This document shows, one piece after another, positions 23,530 to 35,714 of a stretch of 64,000 nt of DNA. Source of the DNA: Pelargonium nanum. Its lineage: Eukaryota > Streptophyta > Magnoliopsida > Geraniales > Geraniaceae. The position numbers and the translations under genes were made by a program. Position 1 is the first letter of the stretch; every line of letters begins with the position of its first letter. The stretch covers positions 1-64,000 of the forward strand of contig JAYMTF010000009.1 in the NCBI GenBank assembly GCA_036897485.1, read 5' to 3'. Under the pieces are notes generated by a model that worked only from the letters and a program-made list of their open reading frames with translations, ran no database searches and was not told the DNA's origin.

Positions 23530-26500
23530 ATGGTAAGCATTCAGTGAAGAACCACTTACCCTCGTTCAGTCGCACTATCCTTGAAATATGGAGAAATGCT
23601 TTGCATAGTATTTCCTTAGATTAGGGTATTTATTAGTGGATGTATTCTAAACTCTCTCTACAATCAATCAAACTACTTTCCATTGTCTCCTCTGTTTTTC
23701 ATTGCTTGTGACTTACTTTAAGATGCTGTTTTAAGAGTTAATTTGTAAAATTCGCTGAATCTCATATCTTAAAAGTACTGCTATGATTTTTATGTTCCCG
23801 CGATGGAGATGCCGTGTTCTAGTTTTATATACTCTTTATCTTTGGTATTTGTGGTGGTTATGTGCATTGAACACATTATGAGATATACATGTGCAGATGT
23901 GCCTTCTAAATGACCAGTGTCTAATTGTCTATCTTATTTTGTTAGTTGAATAGTTGTTAACAATATGAAAATAAAAGATGCGTGCTAGTTGGTGTCACAT
24001 TCTAATGGATTGTTTCATCGTACATGGTTAGAAGATTCCAATCGAGATGTCAGCTACAGTGCTAAGCGAAGGAGATTTGACCGTACAGCAGCTCAGTTAG
24101 TGATTGCTAATGGGAGTTAGTAAAGTTTTTAGTCTAAACTGCTTTTTAGTGAACCTATTGGATTGACATAGATTCAGTTCTCCTTAGTGACTATACATGT
24201 ATAGTCACCCTATATATGCTGAAAAGCAAAATTGGAACATAGAGGATATATATTTCTAGTTGGTAAATAAATCTGTTACTTATCAACCATGGCGTCTTGT
24301 CAATTTAGTTTATGCTGAACCCGACAATGGTGTGAGACTCGTGCACTTGGCTGCTCTTTTTTATTAGACCCGAAAAGGAAAAAAGGAGATGGAAAAGAAC
24401 TTTGTTGCATGCTTCTTAATTTGTATATAAAACAGGTGATGTATCTTTTGTCTGTTTCCATTAGTTATTTAGCATGTACACTGCATATCTGCAACCGTAA
24501 CTTGTGATAGCCAGTGAAAATTTTATTTATGCTGGTCCTCTGTTTACTTGTCAATGTAAAATGGCTTTGGATCAATGAATGCGCAAGTTGATTGGCTACC
24601 TATATTGCTTGTAGCCAATAGGGTTCTCCTTTTTATTACTGCAATTATTATTATAATTATTTTTTCTGAGGTTTTCAGGGACCTTGCAAGAAGAAAGTCA
24701 CTTTATCTATTATTTACCGGAGATCCAAAGAAATGTGAGCTTGAGCTAGTGAATCGATGATGGTCCACATGATACAAGGCGCTTAGTTTATTTTGGCAAT
24801 GCATCAACTTTCCAAAATCGGTAAGTTTCAGTTTCATTCATGCAGTATTTGGATTTCATTTCTAAACCCTAGACATCTAGTAGATGCCAGAACCCACATG
24901 GCTTGCTCTTCTTTTGTGTTAAAAATTGTATATCTTGGTGGCAGTGTTCCCTTTAGACTCCGCTTTTCACTTCCCTTACCTGCATCTCGAGGACTCTCTT
25001 TTTGAACCCTGGAAAACTTCTAGGCTTTTAAGGTGACGACCTGCGTGACGATATTTATAACTTGACTGTCATTTATATGGTAACCTGTTAAAGATTTTGA
25101 TTGGTTTTAGCTGATCTGTTTTGCACTATGCAGCAGCTGATTGCTATCTTAATTACATTGCTTAAACTTATCGATAACCTCTACTTAAAATCATATAAAC
25201 CACATAAGTTACATTGGTTGGAGGCGGCACATGCTCATATGTAGGCTGTTTAAGTGGTCCAACGAATGGAGTGTCGTTGATTAGTCTCTTCGGAATTTAG
25301 ATTATATAAACTATCTTTAATATGTATGTTATTGCATTCCGCTACGTAAACTTGTCAAAACATTAGCCAAGTAAACTGTGCTAATGCTTGCCTAAGATAC
25401 CGTTTGTTGTTAATTTAATTCAAACATGTTTAGGAAGCTAGAAGAAGCTTAAGAGTTCTTGAAACCATCAACTGGTATAGAAACTAGTTGTTTAGTTTAT
25501 AATACTATATAGGATCATGGGCTTAAAATATGGGGACTAGAACTAGAGATCCTTGTAGAAAGTCAAACTCCACGTGTCTGTCCGACATAAGATCATGGGA
25601 GTTGCTATGTCGTGACACGTAGCTCAACTGCCATGAACTCCTGTGCTTGCTTCTCATTGGTTCCCATCGTTTTCTGACGTGGCAGGTTGTGCCATTTTGA
25701 TTGGATGGTTCTTGTTACAAGAGAGGTTAAAATATTGGCAATGGATTGCTTGGAGATGAAGATTTATTTGACCTTCCGGGCAGCACGGGCAAGGCGGAGG
25801 TCCGCTGCTTCAGGTACTAATATTATCTTTTATGTTAATCTTTGCACATTTTTTGGGCTGTCCTGGTTGTGTTTTGAATCCTGGTGTGCAAAAAATATGA
25901 AATATTGACTATATATCCTTTGATAAATAGTATGCCACGTCTGCAGACTTAGGTTTTTGATTTCTTTTGGGTTATTGGGATCATTTGCATGAACAAAGTT
26001 CAGACACGTAGTTAGAAAATGGTTGATTTGAGAATTGGTCAAACTAGAGGTCGGTTGGTGTTAGATTGGGAATTCGATAATATATTTTTGAGTTTGGTTT
26101 TAAAATATTTAATTTTAAACAGATTTGTGTGCGAATTTGTGCAAATTGTGGGTTTGTATGAGGAGTAATGCTATATGTCCCAATTTTTGTACAAAAATAT
26201 TTGTACAAAATGATGTGTCATATAATGAGAGATGACACATCAATTGTCCCATTGATGAGTTGGCCGAATCACAATATGTCACGTGTACATTGTGTCTTAT
26301 AAATCGGGCGCTCCGCGCCAGAAATTCATGGGAGGGTGGTGGTATCATATATGTCAGATTTTTATTATTTAAACTTAATTTTAAATCACAAAAGATGTAA
26401 AAATATGTATGCCACATAGAATTGCCACATCATTTTGTACAAAATTTGGGACAAATAGCATTTTTTTTTGTATGAGATATGACAAATAAATTATTTTTAT

Positions 26501-29500
26501 TGATGATTTGATCTATAATACACTATGTACAATATGTCTTATAAACAATGACAGAACTAGGGGGTATGCCGTTGTAGTCAAAGGTTCTTCCCAACTTGAT
26601 AAAATGCCAGATTTTTAAAAGTTAGATTGTAGTGTTGAGTACCCTCTTGCAAATCTAAAACCTGAGTTCAAATAATTTTTAAAATTACGAAGTTGATTTA
26701 ATTTTTTATTTAAAAGTAAACAATAAAGGGAACATTGCCCCTACAATTTTGAGACTGGATCTAACGCTACTTATAAATCAGGTGCTCTGCACTCGAAATT
26801 TATGGGATGGTATTGTATAATATATGTCGGCTCTGCACCACACAAGTTTTGTGCCTTAAAATTCCATCCATCAAATTTTGGGTTTTAAAATTATGTTTTA
26901 TAGAATTACAATTTGACACGTACGATACTACTATCCTCTTATTAAAATTTGGCACGTAGCACCATGTTATAAAAAAAAATATTGTATGTTAGGCGAGTCA
27001 CTAATAAAACATTTGGCATGTTGAGTTTTATTAATTAACACATTGTTTTGTACCATGTTTGAGATCTATAACATTTTCTGTGTGCTATAGTATTCTGATT
27101 GTCCCAACACAGTAGATTTGTACTTTGCAGGGAGAGATTTTCTTTCAATATGATCAACGGATATCCATTTCCAGGATATTCCGACATGAACCTTGTATGT
27201 GAAATGCACTTAGATTTCCTGGGAAGGAACCGTATCTCCCCATTGATATCCTTAAAAAAATTCAGTTTCTTGGAAAAGATGAGCTATATGCATGCTACAT
27301 AATGGATTTATCACTTATTTACTATTGTTCTCACACTACTGCCATGTAGAAACTAACTTATTCTTAATTTAAAAATAAATAAACAGTAACGATAAATACT
27401 AATTTTGAGATAATTTTTGTAATGAATGTTAATTTCTCATATTGTCCCATTTTACTCTTATTATAACAACTTTATAGTATTATTGATATTGTTGGTATTT
27501 CAATATAGTTCGGTCATTCGACTTGTCCATGTCGCCTCATGAATTAACATTTATATCAATTCTGATGCATTAATCAACTCAGTACGTAATCCGAATACAT
27601 TTCTTTTGCGTCTGTAGGAGTTTTATCTATAAAAAAAAATACCATTTTATTAAAACATTCTTCAGAACAGAATTAATTCCCACTAGGGAAGGATACAAAT
27701 TTGTTCTTTTGTTATCTTGTACTTTATTTCTATCCTAGCAGAGTATCTTTGACTTTATCTTGTATACAGAATTGGCACATTGTTGTATATAATTGCACTT
27801 GCTCCTAGACAGGGACTCCAAGTCGGTGGCTCGAGCAGGTGAAGTTCAGGTGCTGGTCCGGTCAGTGAGGGACACTTTCACGCCATGGTATGTGGCTTCC
27901 TTTTCACCTTCGCTTTTCTCGTCACCTCCTTGTGCCCACCTTCACTTCGGTTTCTATTTCCAACTTGTAGCTTCTTGTTTCCTTCTCTGCCCATTTCGGA
28001 ACAGCTTTGTGGGAGCTGTCTATTGGGTACGCATCAATTCTTACCCAAAATAAATAATGGATAAACATATGCATACTTTTATCCCACATCCGCATCCGTC
28101 CGCGTTGTTTCGCGGATGCAGCCTGGGCGCGCTGTATCCTTTTTCACACACTCCACCAAAAGAGCGGTTAAACCCAATAGCAAACTATTCCGAAGGCAAC
28201 AATCCAAAAATTTGGATTTTTTTTCTATTTTTCAAACTTTAAATAAATAATAATGGATTTTACTTGCACTAAGCTTTCCACTCTTAACTTCCGTTAATCT
28301 ACTAAAACTTTTAAAATCATTTGAACATGTCAGGTTAAAAGTTACTCATAAATTAAATGTGTCAACAGTATTGGTTGTGTCGGATAAATCGCAACCTATT
28401 TATTTAAATAGTTGTGTCGTATTGTATTGTGTCAACTTGCTCATAAATAAGTTGTGTTCATGTTGTGGGATTTAACCTAATTAATAACTACGCAGGTGAC
28501 CGCTATGTGTTATTGCCCACAAACACATACATATTCTCGTTAATTTTCCACATTGATAACCGACTTTACATTTTTAACCCGCGACAATTGGGTACCCTGA
28601 ACTTTCCACTTCAACTTCCATTAGCCTACACTAATCTCTCTCATTTGGTTAAAGTTGGTACACTAACATATTTAGTATGCACACACCAAATAGAATTATC
28701 CATAGTTTAGATTAGACAAGAATGAGTCGCTATCAAAACACTCTTTAGTGAACTGAGCCAGTGGTCAAAATTGAGAAAATTTGACAAAATATGTAAACTG
28801 ATGTTTCATCACTCAAAATTTTATTTTATTCAAGTTATGCCCACTGAGTGATTGGTCATATTGATAATTAAATCAAGAAATCAGTTTGAGATTGACTGAG
28901 AATACACAAAACTAACATAATTTTGTACTAGTACAAATTACAAGTTATAAAATTCCTGGGATTTGTATTGGATGATCTAAAGAATCTTGATGTGTCTCCA
29001 ATTCTAGCATGTGTATGTAAGATGTGATGCAATACTACAATAATATTATAGTACTCCAATGTGTCTCTCAAACCCATTTCCAGACATAAATTTTCTCGTG
29101 GACTCCCTTCAACCGTTGGATGTTAAGTGCATAGAGATTGATTTCTTAGTTCTAACTTTTTTATTGCCTTAAGATCTGCACTTCTCCAATCTTACGGCTA
29201 AGAGTAGTGACACAAGGGCTCTACATGCTGAGGATGTTCCATGAATGCTTCACCCACAGAATTCTCAATATATATTGTATTGAATTGTGTGGACATTCAT
29301 GCATTAAATGCAAGTAGAGAATGTTTTTTCATGCTATTTGGGTGTGACTTGTGAGTGCATTAGTTGTACATACATACACAAATATTATAAGCAAGGTGTG
29401 TCTTACTGAGCCTGAAGGTCTTAGTTTGGGAACTTGAACCAATGAGAAGCCATTGAAATCAGCTTGGCCATGAAATTCATCAAAACCTCATCTTTTGTTT

Positions 29501-29622
29501 GATAATCCCAAAGCTCAACTCTCATATCCATTGGCTTTTAAGATCTGCTTTCTCAACACCCACTCCCATTTCTTAATTGTCTGCTACAACAAGCATTCCG
29601 GTAGTTACACATAGCCCTGAAA
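23530..29622. other. Intergenic NDPK to LAZY; MITEs, no confirmed gene
   Basis: 23530-26150 shows the NDPK 3' flank and ordinary AT-rich sequence. 26166-27080 holds a MITE and decayed copies. 27100-29600 is mostly unremarkable, with a TGTGTCGGATAAATCGCAAC/TGTGTCGTATTGTATTGTGT patch at 28370-28440 that looks repeat-derived. Two GC-richer islands (25735-25816 and 27805-27890) end in GT-like donors but cannot be joined into a gene by eye. Confidence 0.6.
26166..26464. mobile_element. MITE with GTCCCAA-type TIRs (copy 1)
   Basis: Left TAATGCTATATGTCCCAA with TTTGTACAAAATGATGTG, and right end the complement of AATGCTATTTGTCCCAAA plus TTTTGTACAAAATGATGTGG. TIRs of about 45-50 bases, about 300 bases in all. 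It is followed by decayed partial copies up to about 27080 (GGTGCTCTGCACTCGAAATT resembles the inner GGCGCTCCGCGCCAGAAATT). Superfamily not assigned. Confidence 0.75.
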
Positions 29623-32586
29623 ATGAAGGTAAGTGGTTGATTCATTAGCTCATTGTTTTGCTGAAGATGGAATGTTCATGTTTGTGTTGATTTGATTGCA
29701 GCTCTTTGGGTGGATGCAAAGTAAGCTTGCTAATGCTAGCAGACCAGTCCCCAAAAAACCAGATACAGTTCCAGCAACTCGTAAGCTTTCTTCAATCTTG
29801 TTCATGTTGTTTTTATTTCTGAGATGGTTATAGATAGTTGAAACATATTTGATAGCACCAAGCACAACCTATGTCAACTGGCTAGTTAGTGTGTTCGAAT
29901 GTTGGATCATAGATTCAAACTAGTTGCTTCTACTTTAAGTTTATGGTAACATAGGAACTTGGAAGTGACCATTTGTTTTGCTACGATCACAGAAGATATT
30001 TGAATATGTTGCTTATAATATTTGCAAGTCAGCAATAGTACTGTCAAGTTGGTCGGAATGTTGGATCAAAGTTCACAAGTTGGGTTGAAATTTGTTTGCT
30101 TCTTCTCTTAGTCTGTCGTGGTAAAGATACGAGTCAGCACATTCATTGGTAACATGAAGTGATCATTTATTTTGTACGATATTTGTGTATGATCCAATCA
30201 AATTTTCATATGATGCACAAGTTGCAGACCATTTTGTTTTTGATCAAATACAAAAAAGAATTACTAGTTAAATAAGATTACAGATCCAATGAGCTACTCT
30301 TGGACTGTAGTTGGACACTTAGGTTTGATTGGTACTTTTCTTGCAGATTAAACATTGTAAATTGTTATCTTTTTGGACTTTTAGACGGCTAATCTTCAAT
30401 ATTTCACTATTTTACCAAATAGAAATTGCTCGTTACGTGCTTTGCAAATCTGTGTTCTTCTTAACTTTTGCTGTTTGTTTGATTTGTTCGTATTCTCATT
30501 TGGTTCGGTTTGTACTTTTGGACATGCACTTTTTTCATCTTGCAGATAAAATATTGTAAATCGTTAACTGTTTGGATGTTTAAAAGTAACACATACAAAT
30601 TGCTCGTAATGTGCTTTCCGAATCTCTTTTCTTCTGAACTTTTGCTGTTCGTTTGATTTGTTTGTATTCTCATTTGCTTCGGTTTGTACTAAACATTGTA
30701 AATTGTTCTGTTTGGATGTTTAAAAGTAGCACATGACAATTAGAATGCTAATCTTTGATATTTAACTATTTTACCGAATACAAATTGCTCGTAATGTGCT
30801 TGTTCGTGTTCTTATTTTGTTTACCTTGCTTTGTAGATCACCGGGTTGCTAAACTAGAGCCTCGCGAAGAATTCAGCGACTGGCCTCATAGTTTGCTTGC
30901 AATAGGAACTTTCGGAAACACTGATCTAAAAGAAAGAGTACAAACCCGAGAGATTGAGGAGAACATTCCATCTTGCAATGAGATTGAGGAGAATCCATCT
31001 TCCTCTGATGACTTCTCGGATTTCACTCCCGAAGAGGTAGGCAAGTTACAAAAGGAGTTGACAAAGCTCTTAACCCGGAAACCAAATCCTGAGAAGGAAA
31101 AACAGATTTCGGATCTTCCATTGGACAGATTCCTCAACTGCCCCTCGAGCTTGGAGGTTGATCGAAGAATTAGTAACGCGTTATGCAGTGAATCGGATGA
31201 GCATAAAGATGAAGAAGACATTGACCGGACAATTAGTGTTATCATTGGCAAATGCAAGGAGATCTGCGCGGATAAAAGAAAGAAAGCAATCGGGAAAAAG
31301 TCAATTTCTTTCCTTCTCAAGAAGATGTTCGTTTGTAGTAGCGGGTTTGCACCAACGCCCAACTTGCGAGATTCACTTCAAGAGTCGAGAATGGAGAAGG
31401 TACGCTAACAAATTCTGTTCAAATATGTAGTAATCAGTAACTTGCATCATGCTTATGATCCTCCATCACTCCCTCGGTTCCTTACTTATATGCAAACATA
31501 GCTATGAAGACTATCAAATTCTGTTCACATACGTAGAAAAAAACCGTCTCAGCTAACTCAAGTTATCGGGTAGATCTTGAAAGTTCAATCAGATCAGAAA
31601 TATATTAAATCGTCAGTAATCTACATCACATCTATGATACGTTACTGTCTCAGTTCATTACTTATATGCATACATAAACATAGCTATGAATTCTAGCAAA
31701 TTCTGTACAAATACGTAGAAAAAAAAAGCCCGTCTCAGCTAATTCAAGCTGTCGGGTAGATCTTGAAAGTACAATCAGATCAGAAATAGATCAAATCATT
31801 AGTAATCTGCAACATCCGTTACTGTCTCAGTTCTTTACTTATATGCATACATAGCTATGAATGAATTCTTCGACATTAGCAAATTCTGTTCAAATACATC
31901 GAATAAAACTGTCTCAACCAATTCAAGTTGTCGGGTAGATCTTGAAAATACAATCAGATCAGAAACAGATCAAATCATTAGTAATCTGCAACATGTCTAT
32001 GATCCGTCACTGTCTTAGTTATTTCAAATCATTTGGTTAAACTGTCACAGCTAGTTCAAGTTGTCGGGTAGATCTCAGTTCTTATAAATTGATAGTACAC
32101 TCAAAATCTATCGAACTGTCTCAGTTCTCGACTTTTATGCATACATAGTTCATCAACATTTGTGAATTCAGTACATATACGTAGAAAAAAACTGTCTCAG
32201 CTAATTCAAATTGTCGGGTAGATCTTAAATCCATCAAACCGTCACTAATCTGCATCATGCTCATGATCCATTACTGTCTCGATTCGTGATCTCTAACTAA
32301 TCTTTTCCTTGCAGCTTCTAAGAACTATACTTCACAAGAAGATCTTTGCGCAAAACTCTCAACGGGGATCATCGAGTAAGAAATTCCTCGAGGACAAACA
32401 GATCGCTAAGATGGATCAAGAAGAAGATGAGAAAGGTAGTGATGGAAAATGGGTCAAGACAGATTCTGAATGTAAGTTCCTTTTTTCGCATACACGCCTT
32501 GACATAATATAAACACGAACATAAAACAATCTGTTACTAATTCGATCTCTCTCGTTTCATTTCCAGATATTGTTCTAGAGATTTAA
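29623..32586 (+). CDS. LAZY/NGR family gravitropism regulator
   Basis: Five exons: 29623-29628 (only six coding bases, Met-Lys), 29702-29780, 30837-31399, 32315-32471 and 32567-32586 (20 bases). They splice in phase to 274 aa. Family motifs seen: the N-terminal [10 protein letters not shown] (residues 2-11), [13 protein letters not shown] (residues 44-56), [16 protein letters not shown] with a following acidic stretch, a basic region ([22 protein letters not shown]), and the C-terminal YIVLEI immediately before the stop. LAZY2/3/4-type proteins act in statocytes, downstream of amyloplast settling, to polarise auxin flow in roots and shoots; the C-terminal IVLEI-type motif is needed for function and partner binding. 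Which LAZY paralogue this is cannot be decided by eye. Introns 2 and 3 are tandem-repeat rich. A 3'-UTR intron (about 32624-33163) is likely. Confidence 0.93.
30340..30836. repeat. Tandem repeats in LAZY intron 2
   Basis: Three copies of a unit of about 150-200 bases containing TAAACATTGTAAATTGTT, TTGCTCGTAATGTGCTTT, AACTTTTGCTGTT and TTTGTATTCTCATTTG, starting near 30350, 30548 and 30690. The last copy runs right up to the acceptor of exon 3 at 30836. Confidence 0.75.
31405..32290. repeat. Tandem repeats in LAZY intron 3
   Basis: About five copies of a unit near 180 bases: AGCAAATTCTGTTCAAATAC, GTAGAAAAAAACTGTCTCAG, CTAATTCAAGTTGTCGGGTA, GATCTTGAAAGTACAATCAG, then GTAATCTGCAACAT and ATATGCATACATAG. 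The first unit begins six bases inside the intron, so the array occupies nearly the entire 915-base intron. Confidence 0.85.
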
Positions 32587-33500
32587 ATCCGCCTTCCTCT
32601 TTCACTAGCGCTTCAATTACAAGGTAACGAAACTCTCTCATCAGTAGAATTGGCAATTCGTGCGTGTGTGTTTAATTAAGTAGATTGGGTAACACGTTTT
32701 GCACGATACACCCTAACACACTTGGTAAGGCATGACTCAAAATGATTTAATATCGCACTTTTAACATATGTTAACTAACATACACAAAATCATATAAACC
32801 ATAAGACTAGCTAGAGTTTCTTTTGGATTAATTTGTTATTACAACCTCTAAGTGTGCGTGTTGGCCATGTTGTGCGTGTCGCAACATGAATAATTGATCG
32901 TGCATGCATGTTTATGAGGCTTAACACAAACACGATAAGTTTATTGAACGTGTTGACTACTCCAACACGAACATAATACGATTGCAAAATTAGTAAGCAA
33001 ACACGCACATTCTCATCAAATACTTAATAGTTGAGACTCAGTCAAGCCTACGAGAGTTTGACCCATTACAAATCAACACACATACTCATCCCGATGAATG
33101 TTTTGTGTCTTGATTGAGTCTCGATCAATAATAATATGATTTGATCTGTTTTTGTGTGTGCAGATTCAGTGGTTCAATGGATGTAGAACTGAGTTGAGAT
33201 CATGCAAGAGGTGTAGAAAATGAAAATGGCAAAGCATGATCAAGACAACATATTTGTTCTGATGATGGTGATTCAACTTTATTTTTTCATGTTTGTGTGT
33301 GTTCATGGAGAGCAAATACAACACATGTTACATGAATTGTCATCAAGGGATTTTCTGTGGACTCTACATTTTTCATGATTATTTTTTTGGGGGCTTTGTT
33401 TTGCTCTTTGTAATATATAGCTTGTGTTGGTGGTGGTGAGTAATAATATTTTACCAAATGATAATGATGATTAATCTACACTCTATTTCGGTCACTAGCT
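32587..33500 (+). other. LAZY 3' UTR with probable intron
   Basis: A donor (CAAG/GTAACG, 32623/32624) and an acceptor (TGTGTGCAG, ending 33163) suggest a 3'-UTR intron of about 540 bases. It begins only 37 bases after the stop, so it would not be expected to trigger nonsense-mediated decay. The intron starts with a GAATTGGCAATTCGTGCGTG terminus like the hAT-like element at 11810. The terminal UTR exon would run to about 33420. Confidence 0.45.
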
Positions 33501-33520
33501 ATTCATTTTGTTTCGAGTTG

Positions 33521-33655
33521 ATACTCAATTTGATTTGTTTCGCTTTGGTATTCACTCTCTCTATGTTGTTCTAATTTGGTCTTTCAACAATGTTATCTTG
33601 TTCTACTTTGGTATTCACTCTCTATATTGTTCTGATTTGGTCTCTCAATTATGCT
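33521..33655. repeat. Short two-copy tandem repeat after LAZY
   Basis: Two copies of about 65 bases sharing TTTGGTATTCACTCTCT, ATGTTGTTCT/ATATTGTTCT and ATTTGGTCTNTCAA, directly after the LAZY 3' region. Confidence 0.6.
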
Positions 33656-33689
33656 ATTTTGTTTTGAAATTGTCCAACTCATAAATCAT

Positions 33690-34125
33690 AATGGTGTCAA
33701 GCGAGCAATTTGGACTCGAACTCAAGGGTACCTAACACCTGACCACACTTTTATCCGATCTTAACCCAATCTAAAATTGGTCGGGTATGATAACGTTGAA
33801 AAAAATCAATGTGCTTAAGATTGATAAACCCATTAAACAATAGATTAAACTTGCAACGTGATTTGGCACCTTTGCGACAATCTAAAACTGCTCGGGTTTG
33901 ATAACCTTGAAAATTGGTCGGGTCTAAAAACCCATTAAACAATAGATTAAATGCCCCCCCCCCCTACTAATGATAATTAGAGCGAAAAATTTGGACCCGA
34001 ACTCATGAATACTCTATCTTCCTGACCTAATCTTAAATTAGTCAGTCTGATAACCTCGAAAAAAATCAATGTGCTTAAAATTTGAAGCCGACCCGGCCCT
34101 AAATTTGCCACCTCTAATGGCAATT
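33690..34125. mobile_element. hAT-like element remnant after LAZY
   Basis: The right end is the complement of TTAGAGGTGGCAAATTTAG. The inside has repeated blocks: AAACCCATTAAACAATAGAT at 33825 and 33928, and AAAAAAATCAATGTGCTTAA at 33799 and 34059. An 11-base poly-C run lies at 33954. No ORF. Confidence 0.5.
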
Positions 34126-34613
34126 AGGTTTGAAAATTGATAGGGAAAAAAGACCAAATCGATCCCCACCCAAATAGATCATAGATGAGATCCGATCTAG
34201 CAATAAAAATCTCTGAAACAAGGTGTCAAATTATTTTGCTTCATCAACAATTTTGACATGTGTCCTCTTAGTATATCAATTGAATTGTTTAATGATTTGA
34301 TATTCAATAATTTATAAATATTTGTGACACAAAATATTAATTTTTAATAATGTATTTTAGTGTTACATCTAGATCCAACAATTTGAGTTCGAGTCACCAA
34401 GCATTTGAAACTCGACTCTCTATTTCGAGATCGTACAAAATACAAAATTGTTGCGTATGTCGAAAAATCAACACAGTTTACTCTAAAATTGATTTGAATC
34501 TCGCCTTTCGAGTTCAAGTAGAGTTATACTTGCTACTACGATTCTAAATCAACCACATAAAAAAATCACGTGTTTTTATAAAATAATTTTTTGCCAATCC
34601 TAATTAGTGGAAG

Positions 34614-34700
34614 TAGGTAGAGCCGGTCAATAGTTGCGAAATATGAATACATAAATTTTTCGACTCGTCCCGTGATAAGCTTGCGACCTGAATTTCATGT
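34614..34700. repeat. Dispersed repeat, partial copy C
   Basis: TTGCGAAATATGAATACATA, then ACTCGTCCCGTGATAAGCTT and GCGACCTGAATT match the second half of the copy at 22604. Confidence 0.5.
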
Positions 34701-35219
34701 ATCGTTATAGGTAACATTTCAAGTTTTAGATTGAGTTTCTTTGATTTTGGGTCCGAAACAGGTTCTATGATAGTGTTGTTTTGTATTTCAGCTATTAAGT
34801 ATATTATTTAAATTAATATATCTATTATATAAACACTTCCATAGAAAAGACTATAAAAATAAATCAAATTAGTAAAATGAATCAAATAATAATTAGTTTA
34901 AAAATTATGCAAAATTATTAAGTTTATTCTATTCTTTTTTTACATTTAAGATTTTTCATTAATAAATATTAAAACTATTAGGCGCGTGAATATAACCGCC
35001 TGCTTCGTCGAAACTCTGTTTCCGAGCTTATCAATCTTAACACAGACCCAGAAGAAACAATTTATTTCCAATTAATTTTACAAAAAAAGCTAGAGAGAAA
35101 AAGATTAAATTTTTATATTTATGCGTTTTTCAATTTCGGCATATACCGTTGATGTTGCCTTAGAAGAGAAGATTATTATTTATTTGCGTATTTAATCAGC
35201 TTTTCCCTCCCCAAAATCA

Positions 35220-35701
35220 GGTTGGTTTCATCGCGATTAATTTGGGTTTTTTAGGGTTTTTGGGTGAAGATTTTGATTTATTTGATGATCAGGTTTTTTC
35301 AATTTCTCGTTTTGTTTTTCTATTTTGTGAATTGGGTTCACGAGAATTGATGGTTTTTGGTTTTTGCTTGTTTAGGGTTTTTGTTATTGTTTGTTTGGTT
35401 CCCGAGAAAATTGGATTTACTGTGTTTGTTGAACTTTTATGCTAAAATGAGATTGATTTATGCGTGCAAGTGAATGCATTAAATTGGGTTTTCGATTTGA
35501 ATTTGATTGAGCTGTTTGTGTATTTGAATATAATTAGTTGATTAAATTTTTGTTTACTAAAATGAGCTGTTTCCATGAGATTGATTTGTGTGTTTAAGTG
35601 AATATATTGAATTGGGTTTTCGATTGATTTGAATTTGATTGAGCTGTTTGTGTATTTGAATATAAATTGATTCATTAGTTAATGAAATTTGTGTGTGCTA
35701 G
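35220..35701 (+). other. 5'-UTR intron of the lipase gene (inferred)
   Basis: A donor (AATCAG/GTTGG, 35219/35220) and an acceptor (TGTGCTAG, 35701) frame a T-rich intron. It is 13 bases from the chosen ATG. An in-frame ATG at 35682 would lie inside it. Confidence 0.5.
35446..35680. repeat. Two-copy tandem repeat in lipase 5'-UTR intron
   Basis: Two copies of about 115-130 bases, each with GAGATTGATTTATGCGTG or its variant, AATTGGGTTTTCGATT, GAATTTGATTGAGCTG, then TTTGTGTATTTGAATATAA. The second copy ends about 20 bases before the splice acceptor at 35701. Confidence 0.75.
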
Positions 35702-35714
35702 GGTTCGTGTGATC

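Noticed and set aside
24575-24760. 61-codon hydrophobic ORF
   Set aside because: Made of an ATT-rich stretch (poly-Ile), no start context, no family match.
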